Source of the DNA: Fasciola hepatica
Taxonomy: Eukaryota; Platyhelminthes; Trematoda; Plagiorchiida; Fasciolidae
DNA: 64,000 bases
Reading direction: 5' to 3'
Assembly: GCA_948099385.1 (NCBI GenBank)
Contig: CANUEZ040000028.1
Coordinates: 4,999,501-5,063,500 of the forward strand
Position 1 is the first letter of the stretch; each line of letters starts with the position of its first letter. Below are positions 11,791-23,080 of this stretch, piece by piece. The notes under the pieces are model-generated. The model saw nothing but the letters and a program-made list of their open reading frames with translations. It was not told the origin of the DNA and did not search any database. A program made the position numbers and the translations under genes.

Positions 11791-11999
11791 TTAGTAGGCC
11801 ATACTTGGCTTCGAGATTTCTTCGGTATTCAATGTTTTGGGTTTGTGCAGTGGGTAATGGTGTGCCCCATGGCATCCATCCTGTTTACGACCTGTTTCCA
11901 CTCGACGCACCGCCTCTCAACGTTAATTGTTAAGACAAAAAGGCACGCGCCCAGCCTCTAAGCCACTTCCTGTTGTTCTTCGACGTCTACGTTACAGGA

Positions 12000-12656
12000 G
12001 AGAGGACAATCAGCTAGGAGATGAAGCTCCCCACAAGTCTTACATACCGGCCGATTTTCACCTTCGGGGGAAAGTGCGCGCGTTTCCCCAAGGTTAGCCC
12101 CCAATTTCATTCCCTGGTCCAGCTTTGTGTCGTAGCAGTCCTGGGTAGCTTGCGCTTCTCAAGCACAGGATGACCAAAACGACTGTCCGCTACTCGAGCA
12201 TTACGGGCTATAAACTGGGTCAGGTCCTCATACGTAGTTTCTCGCTCAAATCTACTGATCCTCTCGGCTTCCTCGGCCCATTTACTCTGTAGTTCTGTGA
12301 GTGAACCGCGCACCATAGTCTTTATTGTGTGAAAAGCTTTCAGGTTCGACGGCTAGAGAACCTGACATACATTTGGAAAGTCTTCCTTGTGATATTACTC
12401 CATCGATCAAGTTCCGAGCGACCTTAAAATGTTGCCTAAACAGGTCTTCCAAGATTTCACGTGTTCGGGTGTAATCCTCTTCGGGATCGAGCGTCAAGCA
12501 TCTGTTGATCGCTTCCCTGACTCTGCCAAGACAGCTGTGTAGCAGATACAAGAATCTCTGCCCTGAATCTGATATTTTCCTTCCTGCAAAGTTCTCGCAT
12601 TGTGTAATGGGTTTGCAGTAATGTTTTGCGCTTCCATCAAATGAGGACAATTCCAC
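12000..12656 (-). pseudogene. BEL/Pao gag-like fragments
   Basis: Segment 12282-12656 reads SSFDGSAKHYCKPITQCENF, then FLYLLHSCLGRVREAINRCL and ARNLIDGVI, the pattern of BEL/Pao Gag (capsid-like). Segment 12107-12316 continues with LQSKWAEEAERI and DLTQFIARNARVADSRFG. Around 12000-12060 the translation gives CKTCGELHLLADC, a zinc-knuckle-like C-x2-C-x4-H-x4-C motif. At least two frame breaks separate these pieces, so the polyprotein is not made intact. Confidence 0.8.
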
Positions 12657-13114
12657 TATTGGTTAGTCAATTGCGTGTACTTCGCTGACACATGTTGGCT
12701 TCCATCTGTCCATGGAACTGCTAGGGTGAATGTCTCGTGCTCCGTGGTTTCCAAGACTACCTCTCTCTCCCGCCTCCGAATTTGTTTTTCCTGGCTGACT
12801 CAGCCTCCTCCCCAGCCTGCCTGAGCTTGTCTCCTAATTCAACCATCCTCAATCTATAAATATCATCACGTTTAAATTCTATATCATTGGCCGAAATACA
12901 TGAAGTGGCACTGACAGCACTAGTAGGCCTAACAATATATAAAGAGGCAGTATCACCTAAGGATACCCCGGGGACTTGCTGAGCTAATTCCTGTCCAACT
13001 TCGGTTTGCTTTGTCCTCTTCTTAGCGTTTCTGATTGATTTACTCGAGTAGATTCCAAGTTGAGTACCGTAAAGTTATTCCGATCGTGAGTAATTTATGT
13101 CCGTTTAACGAACC

Positions 13115-13480
13115 CCAAAGTCAGAACAAGATTTATTCGCAGATTTTATGGTGCTGGATTACCAAACTATACGCGTATAATTATGCACAAACATCAACTT
13201 TAGGGCCGCAACGTTTAGCGAAGAGGATCAGAGTTCAACAAAGGTCGATTTTGGGTACCACCGTCGTGGCAGCCCGAGTTTGAATCAAAAATGTGCCACG
13301 GCACTTTAGCAAAATATAAACAAATTTTTAAGTGTAGTGTTTGATGCATGCTGTGGTTGTTCGAGGGCGAATAAGATAAAGAGCGTAGTCTCAACAATAC
13401 AATTATGTGACAACGGCTACGGAGGCTTTCAGCACATGAAATTTACAATGCCTAAACCGGATGGTTTTAAATCATCACTT
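13115..13480 (-). repeat. Probable 5' LTR of BEL/Pao copy 1
   Basis: This region aligns by eye with 22690-23080, which lies at the same position relative to the second BEL/Pao gag. The strongest block is AACGAA-CCCAAA then CAGAACAAGATT near 13100-13130 and again near 22680-22710. The block lies next to the gag leader, so an LTR/primer-binding-site junction is likely there. The outer LTR end is uncertain. Confidence 0.5.
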
Positions 13481-13599
13481 CCTGTTGAACAACCAATCCT
13501 AGGTTCATCCGGCTGGGTAGGTCTGTTGTTTCAGTTGTCATGTAGTAACTGCTGGTAGTTACCCTAACATCGGTGCTAGTCACATTTCATTCTGCAGCG

Positions 13600-13960
13600 G
13601 CATCTGGAGGCTCAAAGAGAGTTGTGTTAACATGCAAATCATGAGCCAATCCTCTTCAGTGCGTACCATCATTGGGAAGCGCTCATCCCACGAAATGTTG
13701 GACAACCTGGTGACCGACGCGATGAGTTGCATAGTTCGCTTTGAGTTAACCTCTAGAGCTCTCGACTTATTGCGTGCATGTTAGCCAAAGACTGGATTCG
13801 GCTACAGTCGTCGCCCACAATTTGATCCGATGTTGGTTCCGTTCGCGCCAGCCTGCAACTCTCGCGTACTGTTTGTCGAAATTGGATGTTGGCCATGCAG
13901 GATCGACTACTTATGAACTCTGTCAAATCAACGGACTTAGACTCCCGCCAGAGCACATGT
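13600..13960 (-). pseudogene. Second BEL/Pao gag fragment
   Basis: The translation of 13753-13956 reads SKSVDLTEFISSRSCMANIQF, similar to the DLTQFIARNARVADSRFG stretch of copy 1. It lies upstream of copy 1's LTR on the same strand, so it comes from a separate older insertion. No other part of that element was recognised. Confidence 0.6.
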
Positions 13961-14043
13961 ATTTTCCCAGCTTCTACGTCTCAACAGCTCTGTAAATCAA
14001 TAGGTAGACATCAAACAATACATTACCGTGTATTTGTCGCATT

Positions 14044-14044
14044 T

Positions 14045-14081
<37 letters not shown>

Positions 14082-14083
14082 TT
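14044..14083 (-). repeat. (AAT)n tract, 3' tail of an adjacent repeat
   Basis: About 40 bases of AAT repeats on the plus strand form the (ATT)n tail of the minus-strand element at 14084-16246. The tail follows CGAAATAAACC in that orientation. Confidence 0.9.
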
Positions 14084-16246
14084 GATAATGGTTTATTTCG
14101 GGGACATTCGAAGCATGCTTGATTGCATGATCACGTTATACAAGTGAGGTCACAAAAAGGTTCCTCGGATATTCATTTGGGTAAATGCAGCGCAGAGGTG
14201 TATGGGTTTTAGTGGTCGCACGAATAAATGCCCGGCAAATTTGAGTTTGAGGGTCAGGTGGATGCACCTCTCCGGAGTGAGTGAAATGGGCTTTGCGGTC
14301 GAGATACTTGATGAATTGAAGCAGGGATGAAGTAGTTTTGAAGTCTTGAAGTACCACACAGGTTCGAGGCTTTGAGCCCAATTGTCCCGGTGGCCGAGCA
14401 GTATTTCGGATAGCGTCGATGTAAAGTCGCAGGGGTGAGTAAGCTGACAAATAAAACCTTTGAAAAAGCACCAACTAAAAATTGGAGAATTTTTAGCGAC
14501 CAAGGACATGCACTTGAACCAGTAGCTCAGATGACCCGGGAAATAGCAGAGTTGTAATACCGAAGGATTTCAGGTGTCCTTCGAGGAGGGGGATTACGTA
14601 CATGAAACAGTCCGTTTAACCACGGAATTAGTATTTACTATTCATGGAGAGGATGTGGAGGAAGCCCCCATAGTGAGGTGGATGTAGATGCCCGAGCCCG
14701 GAAGTTTTAATGGAGCAGAGTGGCGAAAGTTGTCATGTGAATGAAACACGATTCGACTAAAGGGTTTGTTTCAGGTTAATTGGTGAACACAAGATGACAG
14801 CAGGGTGGACAGAGGAGTTGATATACGATGATCTTATGAAGTCTTGTGGGGTGGTGCATAAACGATACTGTCAAGGCGTGTAGGGAATCGCTTAACGGGA
14901 TGCACTGGTAAGAGTCTGACATGGGGCATTTGGGAGATAACCGGAAGGTCAGTAACTCGGCAAACGTATACTTCATTTCCAGAAAGTGTTTGAAGAAATT
15001 GCTTTCGCAATGTTCTTTGGCGTAGATGCCCAATCGTGGAGGACTGATAAAAAATGGCAATGGGTAAAAGGTGGGTGAAACGGTGCTCATCTATTGGTTT
15101 ATCGGGCGTTTCTCCAGGACTGAAAGATGAGGAATACAAATTTACAACGAAGTGGGCATAATAATGGTTTATATGTTTAATACCTGACGGAAGAAACTGG
15201 GAGCAGTATATCACTGGAGCCTTCAGAAAGGGCAGATAATTGTGTGACTAGATACGTTGCGGAAAGTGCAACCTGAGACTTTTGGGAGGAAGACAAACAG
15301 AATAACTGCAGCCTAAATTACAGGTAGTTGACTTTCAGCTAAAGATGTAGAAAAAGCACTCTGTGGATTGTGGTGCAGGTGGCTGACCATGATGTCTTAG
15401 CGGATCAGCTGCAGTGATTCGTAGATGAGTGAAAAGTGAAACAATTATGGATTTGTCTGGGTTCTTTGATGAGTAGCATGAGAGGATCTAAAGTTGGCAA
15501 CAAAGTGGAAGCGGGAGGTGGACATATAGTGGACTGATACAGTCGCATAAAAGTAGTACATATGAACGGCTCTCAGGAATTGCAGGTAATTGCATAGCTG
15601 GGTATGCTGAAGTCTGACATTAAAAGTTAGGGAGGTAGTCGAACTATTTATGTCCTGGATTGTGGATACTTCATTGCCAATGCAACCGTCATGAAATGCA
15701 AAGGCTGAATGAGAGATGCAACGGAAGGGTACAATGCACATAGAGCTGGTGTCATGCAGATGAAGCGCTGGAAGTAGGACCATTTCATTTTGTGCGGAAT
15801 TGTTGACAGGTGAGAAACGAATCTTTAAATGATGGTTTTGTTTAGATAAATGTAGTGGTGACATACAAATTACCAAGTGGATGAATGGTCTCTTCAAGAG
15901 TATATCAGGAACTGTGATATTCATAGTAAAGATCTGAACAGTGAAACCCTTTCATGTTTCGGGTTACAGAATCCGGTAACTGGACATAATAGGATGAGGC
16001 TAAACATGGCACCTGATCAGGCAAATAAAAGATGGATATAAATGTCAGTAGTCGCAAGTAGTAGGGTACATTTCTGAGCCGAGTGAGTGTAAGTGCGTAA
16101 GCCGATTTGGAACTTGGCCAGGCATGTGGTAAATCTCGTTCAGGAATGTTGGAAGAGTGAATGAATGGCAGCAGTAAGAGGCAGGGGACCTTGGTTTTCA
16201 ATCGGCAGCTGGCGCTAGTGGGTGAGGCTGGCCGTGCGCTGGACAC
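14044..16246 (-). mobile_element. (ATT)n-tailed repeat family, longest copy
   Basis: Read on the minus strand, this 2.2-kb block ends with GTGATCATGC, CGAAATAAA and an (ATT)n tail, as do copies at 30.1 kb and 34.0 kb. A second shared block (GGCCACC, then AATTGGG, then TTCAAACTACTTC) is near 14350-14400, matching about 29865-29950 and 36830-36930. It holds five minus-strand reading frames of 112-159 codons, overlapping in different frames and without motifs. The simple tail suggests retroposition, but no enzyme is encoded. The 5' end near 16246 is approximate. Confidence 0.6.
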
Positions 16247-16261
16247 CTAACCTAAAATCCA

Positions 16262-16480
16262 ATTCTGGTGACAGGAGGTGCGATCCGCCAGCCTAGTTGA
16301 GCCCGCACATTGTTGCAGTCGGCCTGCACGCCTGATGCGCGCCGGCCAAAGCAGTGGATCTGACCACGCCTGGCACCGTTGGGACTGATATGAGTTTTCT
16401 TGGTGGGGCCAAACGGCCGTGAGCATTAGGTAGTTCACGATCAGGCGACCAGGCCCCAGGGGATCCCAGAAGGTAACCAA
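16262..16480. repeat. SINE-like interspersed repeat, copy B
   Basis: This is the second copy of the GC-rich family at the window start, including GTGCGATCCGCC, GGCCAAAGC and GATCTGACC. Weaker similarity to copy A continues to a shared GATCAGG block. It directly abuts the 5' end of the (ATT)n-tailed copy and lies about 0.3 kb from the 3' end of CR1-like element 3. No polymerase III box is certain. Confidence 0.6.
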
Positions 16481-16778
16481 GGGAGCACTGGTCGGGTAGC
16501 GTAAGAATATGACGCTCAGGTAGATGCATAGGCCAGGTTAGTGACAGGCGTGATCTCCAGAGTATTAAAAGTCATTGAGAGAAAGGTACGTCTAAATGAA
16601 GGTCTAGAAATGTAGAAAAAGTAGGGGAGCGCAGTTTGTGATGCTCTCAGCTGAGAATAAATAAGAATCGACACAAAGACAGTGACTCTCTGGGACTAGT
16701 TTTTCAATTGCAGAAGGCAGAAAAACTAAGAATGTTTATTTGATTTCATTTGTCATAGACCACTGGTGTTTGTGCCAT

Positions 16779-17500
16779 TCAGAAGTCTAGACCGTTCTCA
16801 TAGGCTTGGTCATCGGGTAGGTCTAATTTTAGGAGCTGTAAGGTTTGGGTAACCGTGAGGAATTTATCTAACGCACTTCTAAACCAATGGATGGAAGTAG
16901 AACTTTGTATTTCCAACGGTAATTTATTCCATAAGTTAGAGTAAACCGTGATGAAGAAATGTGAACGTAAGCTGGTGTTGGTAATGGGGGCTGAAAGGGT
17001 AAGAATTCTAGAAAGTAGTGGATAGCCAGAAACAGGCGCAAAATGCAATGGATTAGAAGTATATGTCCGGCTGTGGAGGATGTTATACAAAAAGGTAACG
17101 TTCAGTTTCATACGGCGAAGCCATAACGGGTCTAGTTTAAAATAATAAGCAGCTTTCTTTATAAGCAAGGGGCAAGCTCCATCCAATCAGTCTCTTAGTA
17201 AAACTACGTTGAACTGATTAGATACCAATTCTGTCTGATTTCCGCGTACTAGAAAAGATCGGTGGGCAGCAATCTAATAAAGGCCTGGCATGAGGTTTAT
17301 AAAGGAAAGGAATACAGTCTCGAAGTCGGAAGGAGCGAAATATTAGCCCCAAGCGCTTCCTGGCCTTAGCGACTTGGAGGGCCAAATAGTCCGAGAAATA
17401 AATGTGCAGGAATAGCTTAAGACAAGGTCCCGAACGATTTGCTTGGTAGCAGTAGCTGAACCACAAACGGCTAAGGATCCTGGAGGTAGATCGCATTTAT
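16779..17500 (-). pseudogene. C-terminal domain of CR1-like element 3 ORF2
   Basis: Three minus-strand segments include AKARKRLGLIFRSFRLRDC, ARPLLDCCPPIFSSTRKSDR, LDPLWLRRMKLNVTFLY and NLWNKLPLEIQSSTS. They match elements 1, 2 and the plus-strand fragment at 24.5 kb. Coding similarity ends near 16779. Confidence 0.85.
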
Positions 17501-18546
17501 ATGTAAGAACCTCACATTTGTCGGCGGAAAAATTCATCTGCCAAGTTGAGCACCTTCTACAGAGTGCAGGTATGTCTTTAGAGATGTTTAAGATAGCCGA
17601 AGCGAAGCATTCAGGCTTGAATGGGTAGACAATTTTAATGTCTTCAGCAAAAAGAAATGGGGTGCCGTGGCTCACTGAGAGGAATGTCTTTTACGTACAT
17701 GAGGAACAACAGAGGGCCAAGGACGCCGCCCTGTATAACACCGCTTGTAGCTGGTTTATGCCTGGAACAGTTTCCGTTTGTTGAGACAAAGTGAGAACGG
17801 TTAGACAGGTAAGAACTGATCCAAGATAGTAGAGGGTCAGTAATGCCAAAGGATCCGACTTTGGCCAGAAGATGTGAGTGTGACACGTGGTCAAATGCCT
17901 TAGACATATCCAGGTAAAGTACTATGAGGACCATTCCATTGTCTGCCATTTCAGTGATGAGATTCAAAAATTCGAGTTGCCAGGTTGAGCAGGATCTTGA
18001 CCGGAGGAAACCGTGTTGTCGAGGATTATTAACATCCAACTGAAAGAGGAGCTCGATGATGTGTTCTTTTACGATTTTTTCTATTAGCCGAGAGAGGGCA
18101 GGTGTATGGTTAATGGGACGGTAGTTTGTTACCTCATGCAGTGGACTTTTCTTTTGGTGCGGGATTATGATTGAGCATTTCCAGTTTGTGGGCACCAGAC
18201 CAGAAATCATTGATAGGGTAAATATATTCAGTAGTACGTAAGGTAAGTCAGGTCTACATTTAACTATCGCAGTGGGCGGTAAGCCGTCAGGTCCTGGGTA
18301 AGATGATGGTTTGAAAGTGGTCAATAATTGGGAGATAATTGAGGAGCCTAATTCCACTGTGCACGGAGTTGAAGTTGTAACTAGGGGAAGAGGCGGAGAG
18401 TCGGCATTAATAAAAGAGGCCATAGTTGAGGCGAGGAATGGGTTGAAGCCCTCTGCAATAGAAAGGGGAGTAGAGGCGGACACATTGTCCACTGAAACAG
18501 TGTGCGGGATATCTCCATGAGTATTAAAGGTTCTGGTCCTGTACAA
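17343..18546 (-). pseudogene. Reverse transcriptase domain of CR1-like element 3
   Basis: A continuous 300-codon stretch (17644-18546) includes PSSYPGPDGLPPTAIVKCRP, NWKCSIIIPHQKK, NYRPINHTPALSRLIEKIV, RQHGFLRSRSCSTWQLEFLN, LYLDMSKAFDHVSHSHLL and TSGVIQGGVLGPLLFLMYV. A frameshift follows, and the catalytic box in the next frame reads FLFAEDIKIVY, so FADD has become FAED. With the second active-site Asp kept but the first changed, activity is unlikely. Confidence 0.9.
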
Positions 18547-18860
18547 TAATGACAGTCGAAGAGATCTGTTTTGCTGTCGCAGAGCCTTTATTTTCTGGTT
18601 ACTCAGTGTAGTTTCTTCAAGCCTCTGGATAGTAGAAGTGAGGCGAAAAAGTTGATTAAGAATTGCAAAGTCGTGTATAGTTTCATGAATTTTTGGAGCT
18701 TGAGGTACTTTGTTTGCAGAGAGGTGATATAGGATTTCCTGTTATTCCCTTGCTGGGGGAGGTAAGTAATCCTATCAAGACATCTGGAGAACAGAGCATA
18801 TAAATTATCAGTGGCGTGTGGTGTATCACCAGAGAGGAAAAACTCATTCCAATCAGCTTG

Positions 18861-19699
18861 TCAAATAGTATTAGGGATAACCTTCCAGTCAGTGAGGGGA
18901 GAAGGTTTGATGCAGTGTAACTTCAGAGTAGGCTGTGGGTGAGTGGTAATGCGGCAGTTAACCGGATTGTGATCGCTACCGGGCAAACTTGGGGAGATTG
19001 AGACAAATATATGACGGAGGCCATGGGTGGAAATGAGATCTAAAACGCTGTTTTTCTCGTAAGAGGGCGGATATGCTGTACCCACCCTCCTACAGTAATA
19101 CTTGTTACACATGGTAAAAGGTTAGCGGATGCACATAAAGATGGCCAAGCTATCTTAGGCAGGTCAAAGTCACCAGAAATGACCTTTATACTTGGGGGCA
19201 GTAAGGATAGGTATTCAAATGCATCAATTAGGTGTGAAAGTCCGGAGAAATTTTCGCTTGGTGGACGGTACACACATCCAACATTAAGTTGAGAGACAGA
19301 AATGTAGACAGTCAGCCAAAGCCAATCGGGAATTTAGTCGAGTAGAGGGTGATGAATTGCTGTTGTATTTGAGGTCTGCTTGACAAAGGCCAAGCAACCT
19401 TCACCGAGTCGAGTTTCCATATCTACCCTGAAGACACTGCAGCCTACAAGAGAAATCTGGTACGACGGAGTGTAATTGGTTAACCAAGTTTCAGTGATCA
19501 ATATTATATCATAATTAGAAATAGTGGCCAGATATCGTAGGTGTCGAATCTCGTTTACGATGGATCGGCTATTAAAATGAACCGAAGAGATACTGTTATT
19601 GGTTTTTAGTTTTGAGGAATTTGGTTGGTCAAGTTGGTTGTGTAGTGCGGAATGGTCTAGATTCTTGGTCCTATGAGAAGGTCCATATGCGGGTGGCAA
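18861..19699 (-). pseudogene. Endonuclease domain of CR1-like element 3
   Basis: The segment 19334-19699 carries SVHFNSRSIVNEIRHLRYLA and then YDIILITETWL, the N-terminal motifs of this endonuclease. Segment 19040-19273 has MYRPPSENFSG and VISGDFDLPKIAWPSL, where the usual GDFN reads GDFD. Segment 18861-19112 gives SVLDLISTHGL and LPGSDHNPVNC. All motifs are present in order but across three frames, and the Asn-to-Asp change hits a catalytic-site motif. Confidence 0.85.
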
Positions 19700-19729
19700 A
19701 TCAGCGCCGCGAATTGGAGGGTTTGGTCA

Positions 19730-21792
19730 TTAAACCGTTTCGTAGTATGGTGCGATGTTGGAAAAAGAAGGGCTGGCGACGCTATGGCGTCGGGCAGTGC
19801 TAGTATCAGATGTAGATGAACCCCTTAAGAAGTGCGGGATGTTTGAAGAGTCTGATGTAATGGCATTTCTATTTGCCCAAGGACGGTCGAAGATACGAGA
19901 CTGCATAACAATGTAGTCCGTTAACAGCCCCGGTTTTGGATACAGGTTTGCACACGAAGGTAGGGTTAATGAGTGGGCAACCGGCAACTTTGACATGTGG
20001 CACTATCAAAGGCAAGGCACAAATGGTGGTGAAATATGCCTAAGGAAAAAACTGCCACCATTTGGCGAGTTATTATCATAGAGATTTAGAGGATTTGTCC
20101 ATTGGAGAGAGGGTCTGAGGAATGGTGGGGGCATGCCATACATTATCTGAGGATGGTTTGGCGTTAGTAGATTCGATAGGACCTCCAAAGCGAAAGGGGC
20201 TTGTAGGCTCATAGGGGCTACAGATTTGTTAGTCAGAGGGAGCTGAGGCGAGGCCACTTTGTTGTGGCTGTAGGGCCCGATGTCCGCCTGAGTTCCACAG
20301 CTGGCATCTGAATATGGAGGATCGTGAAGTGGGGTGACGACCTGGTAGCTGACTTGCGGGGGGGGTGGCAGCCGTTGATAATGGCTAAGGGGGTTAGTTG
20401 GTTGCGTGCCTGTTGAGCAGTGCTTACCGGGCTTGGTCACTATAGTTCCAGGTACACGCGGCGGCCGCGACAGTATTGTCGTAGTCATATCATGAGGCTT
20501 CCAGGTGGACGTACTAGACTGTAGAGATGACGACACTGGTAGATCAGTTGTCTTGCGGCTAAACGAGGATGGAGAACTGGGTAGATTTGTGGAGGACTAT
20601 GAAAATATGGGATTGTGGGTTTGATAGGGTTGGCTTTGCTATTTATTGTAGCGGACGTGGTAGGTGGGGAGGCAAGATGCCGACTTTTTCCTGGTGGTTG
20701 GGTCGGTGACACATGTGGCGATATGTCTAAGTCTACGGTCTTTGCTGGCTCCATGTTCACCGATGATAATGTTGATGCATTTCTCACTGCAGATTTGCCA
20801 CCCTGGGTTTTCATCAAAGTTTACCTTTGCCTGATAGGTTTAACATGAACGTTTTGTGATGGCCTTTTCAGCTTGTCGGAAGAAGACTGTGCCGCACTCT
20901 GGGATAAATTGCACGAAACTTGCGTCGGATCCTCGGGACTAGACTAGTGGAGGTCCACGGATGCGGAAGGGGCCACAAGCGTAGTAGGTGTCCTGACTGA
21001 AGTTCTGTTCATTGGAGTATGTGTTGACGCATCTACGGGTCCCTTTGGATCAGGGCCAGTGGAAGGCGCTGGTTTGTCTTTCTGCATGCGGAACATCTCT
21101 CTTTGTAGAGGAGATTTATCGGTGAGTACTTTGATGTTTTTAAATGACGTAGCTGCAGCAATCCTCTGACAGCATCTAATGAATTCAACTGCTAATGAAT
21201 GGTTGGAAAACTGAAACAGCAAAAAGCAGGAACATCGTGGTGACCGTTTCGGCATTTTAGTGCAATGGCACATGTGATGAGCCATGTTGCACGCATTCAG
21301 TATTGTGACTTTAACAGACTGCGTTGGCAGTTTGTCCGGGACGTTTAACACTATAGCATTGTTAGCGTTCTTTATCCTCCTGTGAGTTTCCGAGGCTATT
21401 ACATCTATATAACGACCGGCTTTGGAAAAGATTTTAAGGTCAGCTTGATCTACTGGTTCAGCAGTGATTGTCACTTGGGAAATCTTTGATAATGCACAGT
21501 TAATCGTTCGCCACTTATCATATGAGTCGTTTATCTTCTGTTCTAAATCATCGACTTTATTCTTAGCCCCGCTGTATATATCGTTCAGTGATACAGAGCA
21601 TGTATTGACAGGTGCCGTCATGTCGACTTTTGTGTTTCTTTTCACTCTGGAGGCCGTAATGGTTCGTTTTAAACCGGGCGGAAAATAACCTTTCAATACA
21701 GACTTAGACGTTCTTTTGGGTCTAAAACAGGGGCAGCCTTGTTTGAAGAGGGCCTGGAGGTCATACCTGACCAGTGTATCGGCACGTTTCAC
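19730..21792 (-). pseudogene. ORF1 of CR1-like element 3
   Basis: The first segment (20944-21792) is an uninterrupted 282-codon frame. It has a basic N-terminus (KRADTLVRYDLQALF), a short heptad-like helix (KVDDLEQKINDSYDKW) and a cysteine/histidine cluster (CNMAHHMCHCTKMPKRSPRC). Three later segments in other frames (20485-20817, 20006-20536, 19730-19996) are rich in proline and serine. Family ORF1 proteins bind element RNA, but I cannot assign a fold. At least three frame changes mean the full protein is not made as the sequence stands. Confidence 0.65.
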
Positions 21793-21847
21793 TGGGCTGC
21801 CATGGCAGCGGAAGTGTGTACATTTCAGAATGAAAAGTAGGGTTAGA

Positions 21848-22640
21848 TCACCAAGTCACTCCGTTAATAAGTATAAATTGCTCAGATAGATCGATCTTGA
21901 TGTGGTATTGTAAATGCTTCAGTGCTTTACTGCGACCCTGCATTTTTATCACCAAATTTGGCGAAAATTCAGCTATGCCTTCAGTCCACTTTGCCTCTAA
22001 TAAAACACCATCGATCAAGCCTCTAGCCACCTTGAAGGGTTATCCAAATAAAGTTTTGAGGATTCTGCTTGCCCTGATGTACCCCGTTGGTGGATCAAGC
22101 ATCGCGCTGCCTTCGACAGTGCTTCTGGCTCTCCCACGACAGTAAATCACTTGGTCAGGATCTACAACTTTGTACTCAACGAAATTTTTGAATTGCTCCA
22201 TGAATATACAGCATTCTTCGGAGTGTCCGTCGGAAGGGCGTAGCTCCATTCCGAGCAGGTCAAGTGCCAAAACTTCGGTAGTCTCAGACAGTCGCAAGTA
22301 ATTGTGTTCGTCGATTACGTCACCATCTTGATGTTCGTATCGTGAACTGCATGGATTTCCTGCCGGCTCGCTGAAACGAGTCCCTTGTTTAGGAGGCTCT
22401 GTTTGCTTCCTGGCTAACCGCAGCTGTATCTCTTATTCCATCACTCTCACCCTATGAGCACTAATATCATCGAACTCATCGGGCTCAAAAATATATGACT
22501 TGGCACTAATAGAACTAGCGGACTTAGCACTATCGAGAGGACCAGTAACACCCAAACCATCCTCAGAGACTTGCCGAGTTATTTACAGCTGTCTCACAAA
22601 ATCCTTGTTTACTCGTCTGAGTAGTTCCCATGAGTTTTCT
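21848..22640 (-). pseudogene. BEL/Pao copy 2, gag fragment
   Basis: Minus-strand segments 22040-22297 and 21848-22030 read FMEQFKNFVEYKVVD, YIRASRILKTLFG and then KVARGLIDGVL. They align with copy 1 (ITQCENFAGRKISD, TREILEDLFRQ, KVARNLIDGVI). A frame break near 22035 separates the two segments. The gag is cut near 21840, next to the 5' end of CR1-like element 3. The leader from 22300 to 22640 resembles the matching leader of copy 1. Confidence 0.75.
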
Positions 22641-22689
22641 TATCCAGGTTCCACTTGAGCAACGAGTAGCCAGTTCTAACGAATCCCAA

Positions 22690-23080
22690 AACCAGAACAA
22701 GATTGATTAGTAATTTCCACGGTATTTGATTAAAATTCACAAAAGGTACAAATATATACAAACCTCAATTATGAGGCCAAATGGACTCCACAGTAAAACC
22801 CAAAGGCTCAAAGCCCCGTGGCTCAAGCACGACAGTCAGCAACGGTTCAAGGCAAAATTCAAACGACTCACATGAATAAACAAAAGTTGAAAAGTGTGGC
22901 GTTTGGAAGAGCTTTTCAAAGTAATGTCAAATGTAGTCAAGTTTACAAAGCACGTCGACTATTCGGAAGAAATTACAGTATTTGTTCTTTACAATAATCT
23001 CTCATTGAAGGGTGCGCTGTAACGCGCTCAGACGCAGCTCTTTACCGCTGTGAATGTTGGTCCTTGCTTGTGCTCTCCCT
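22690..23080 (-). repeat. Probable 5' LTR of BEL/Pao copy 2
   Basis: This shares several blocks in order with 13115-13480, including the CCCAAA-CAGAACAAGATT block, a block near 22760-22800 and a block near 22880-22910. No 3' LTR partner was found in the window. The outer boundary near 23080 is a guess. Confidence 0.45.

Larger units (their letters stand above)
11453..13110 (-). mobile_element. BEL/Pao LTR retrotransposon copy 1, 5' part
   Basis: Minus-strand order is 5' LTR (about 13115-13480), leader, gag (about 12.66-12.0 kb) and aspartic protease (11.8-11.58 kb). The element is cut at 11452, where the right arm of the palindrome begins. No reverse transcriptase, RNase H or integrase of this element is seen in the window. 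A related 5' end lies at 21.85-23.1 kb. Confidence 0.8.
16750..21830 (-). mobile_element. CR1/L2-like non-LTR retrotransposon 3, near full length
   Basis: This is the best-preserved element in the window, about 5.1 kb. Minus-strand order is ORF1 (21792-19730), endonuclease (19699-18861), reverse transcriptase (18546-17343) and C-terminal domain (17500-16779). Several frame breaks remain. Its 5' side abuts a truncated BEL/Pao gag at about 21840. The domain order and motifs fit the CR1/L2 branch of the Jockey superfamily. Confidence 0.9.

Noticed and set aside
14136..16246. Five minus-strand frames of 112-159 codons as host genes
   Set aside because: They overlap in different frames, lack motifs and lie in a pyrimidine-biased repeat copy that ends in an (ATT)n tail.
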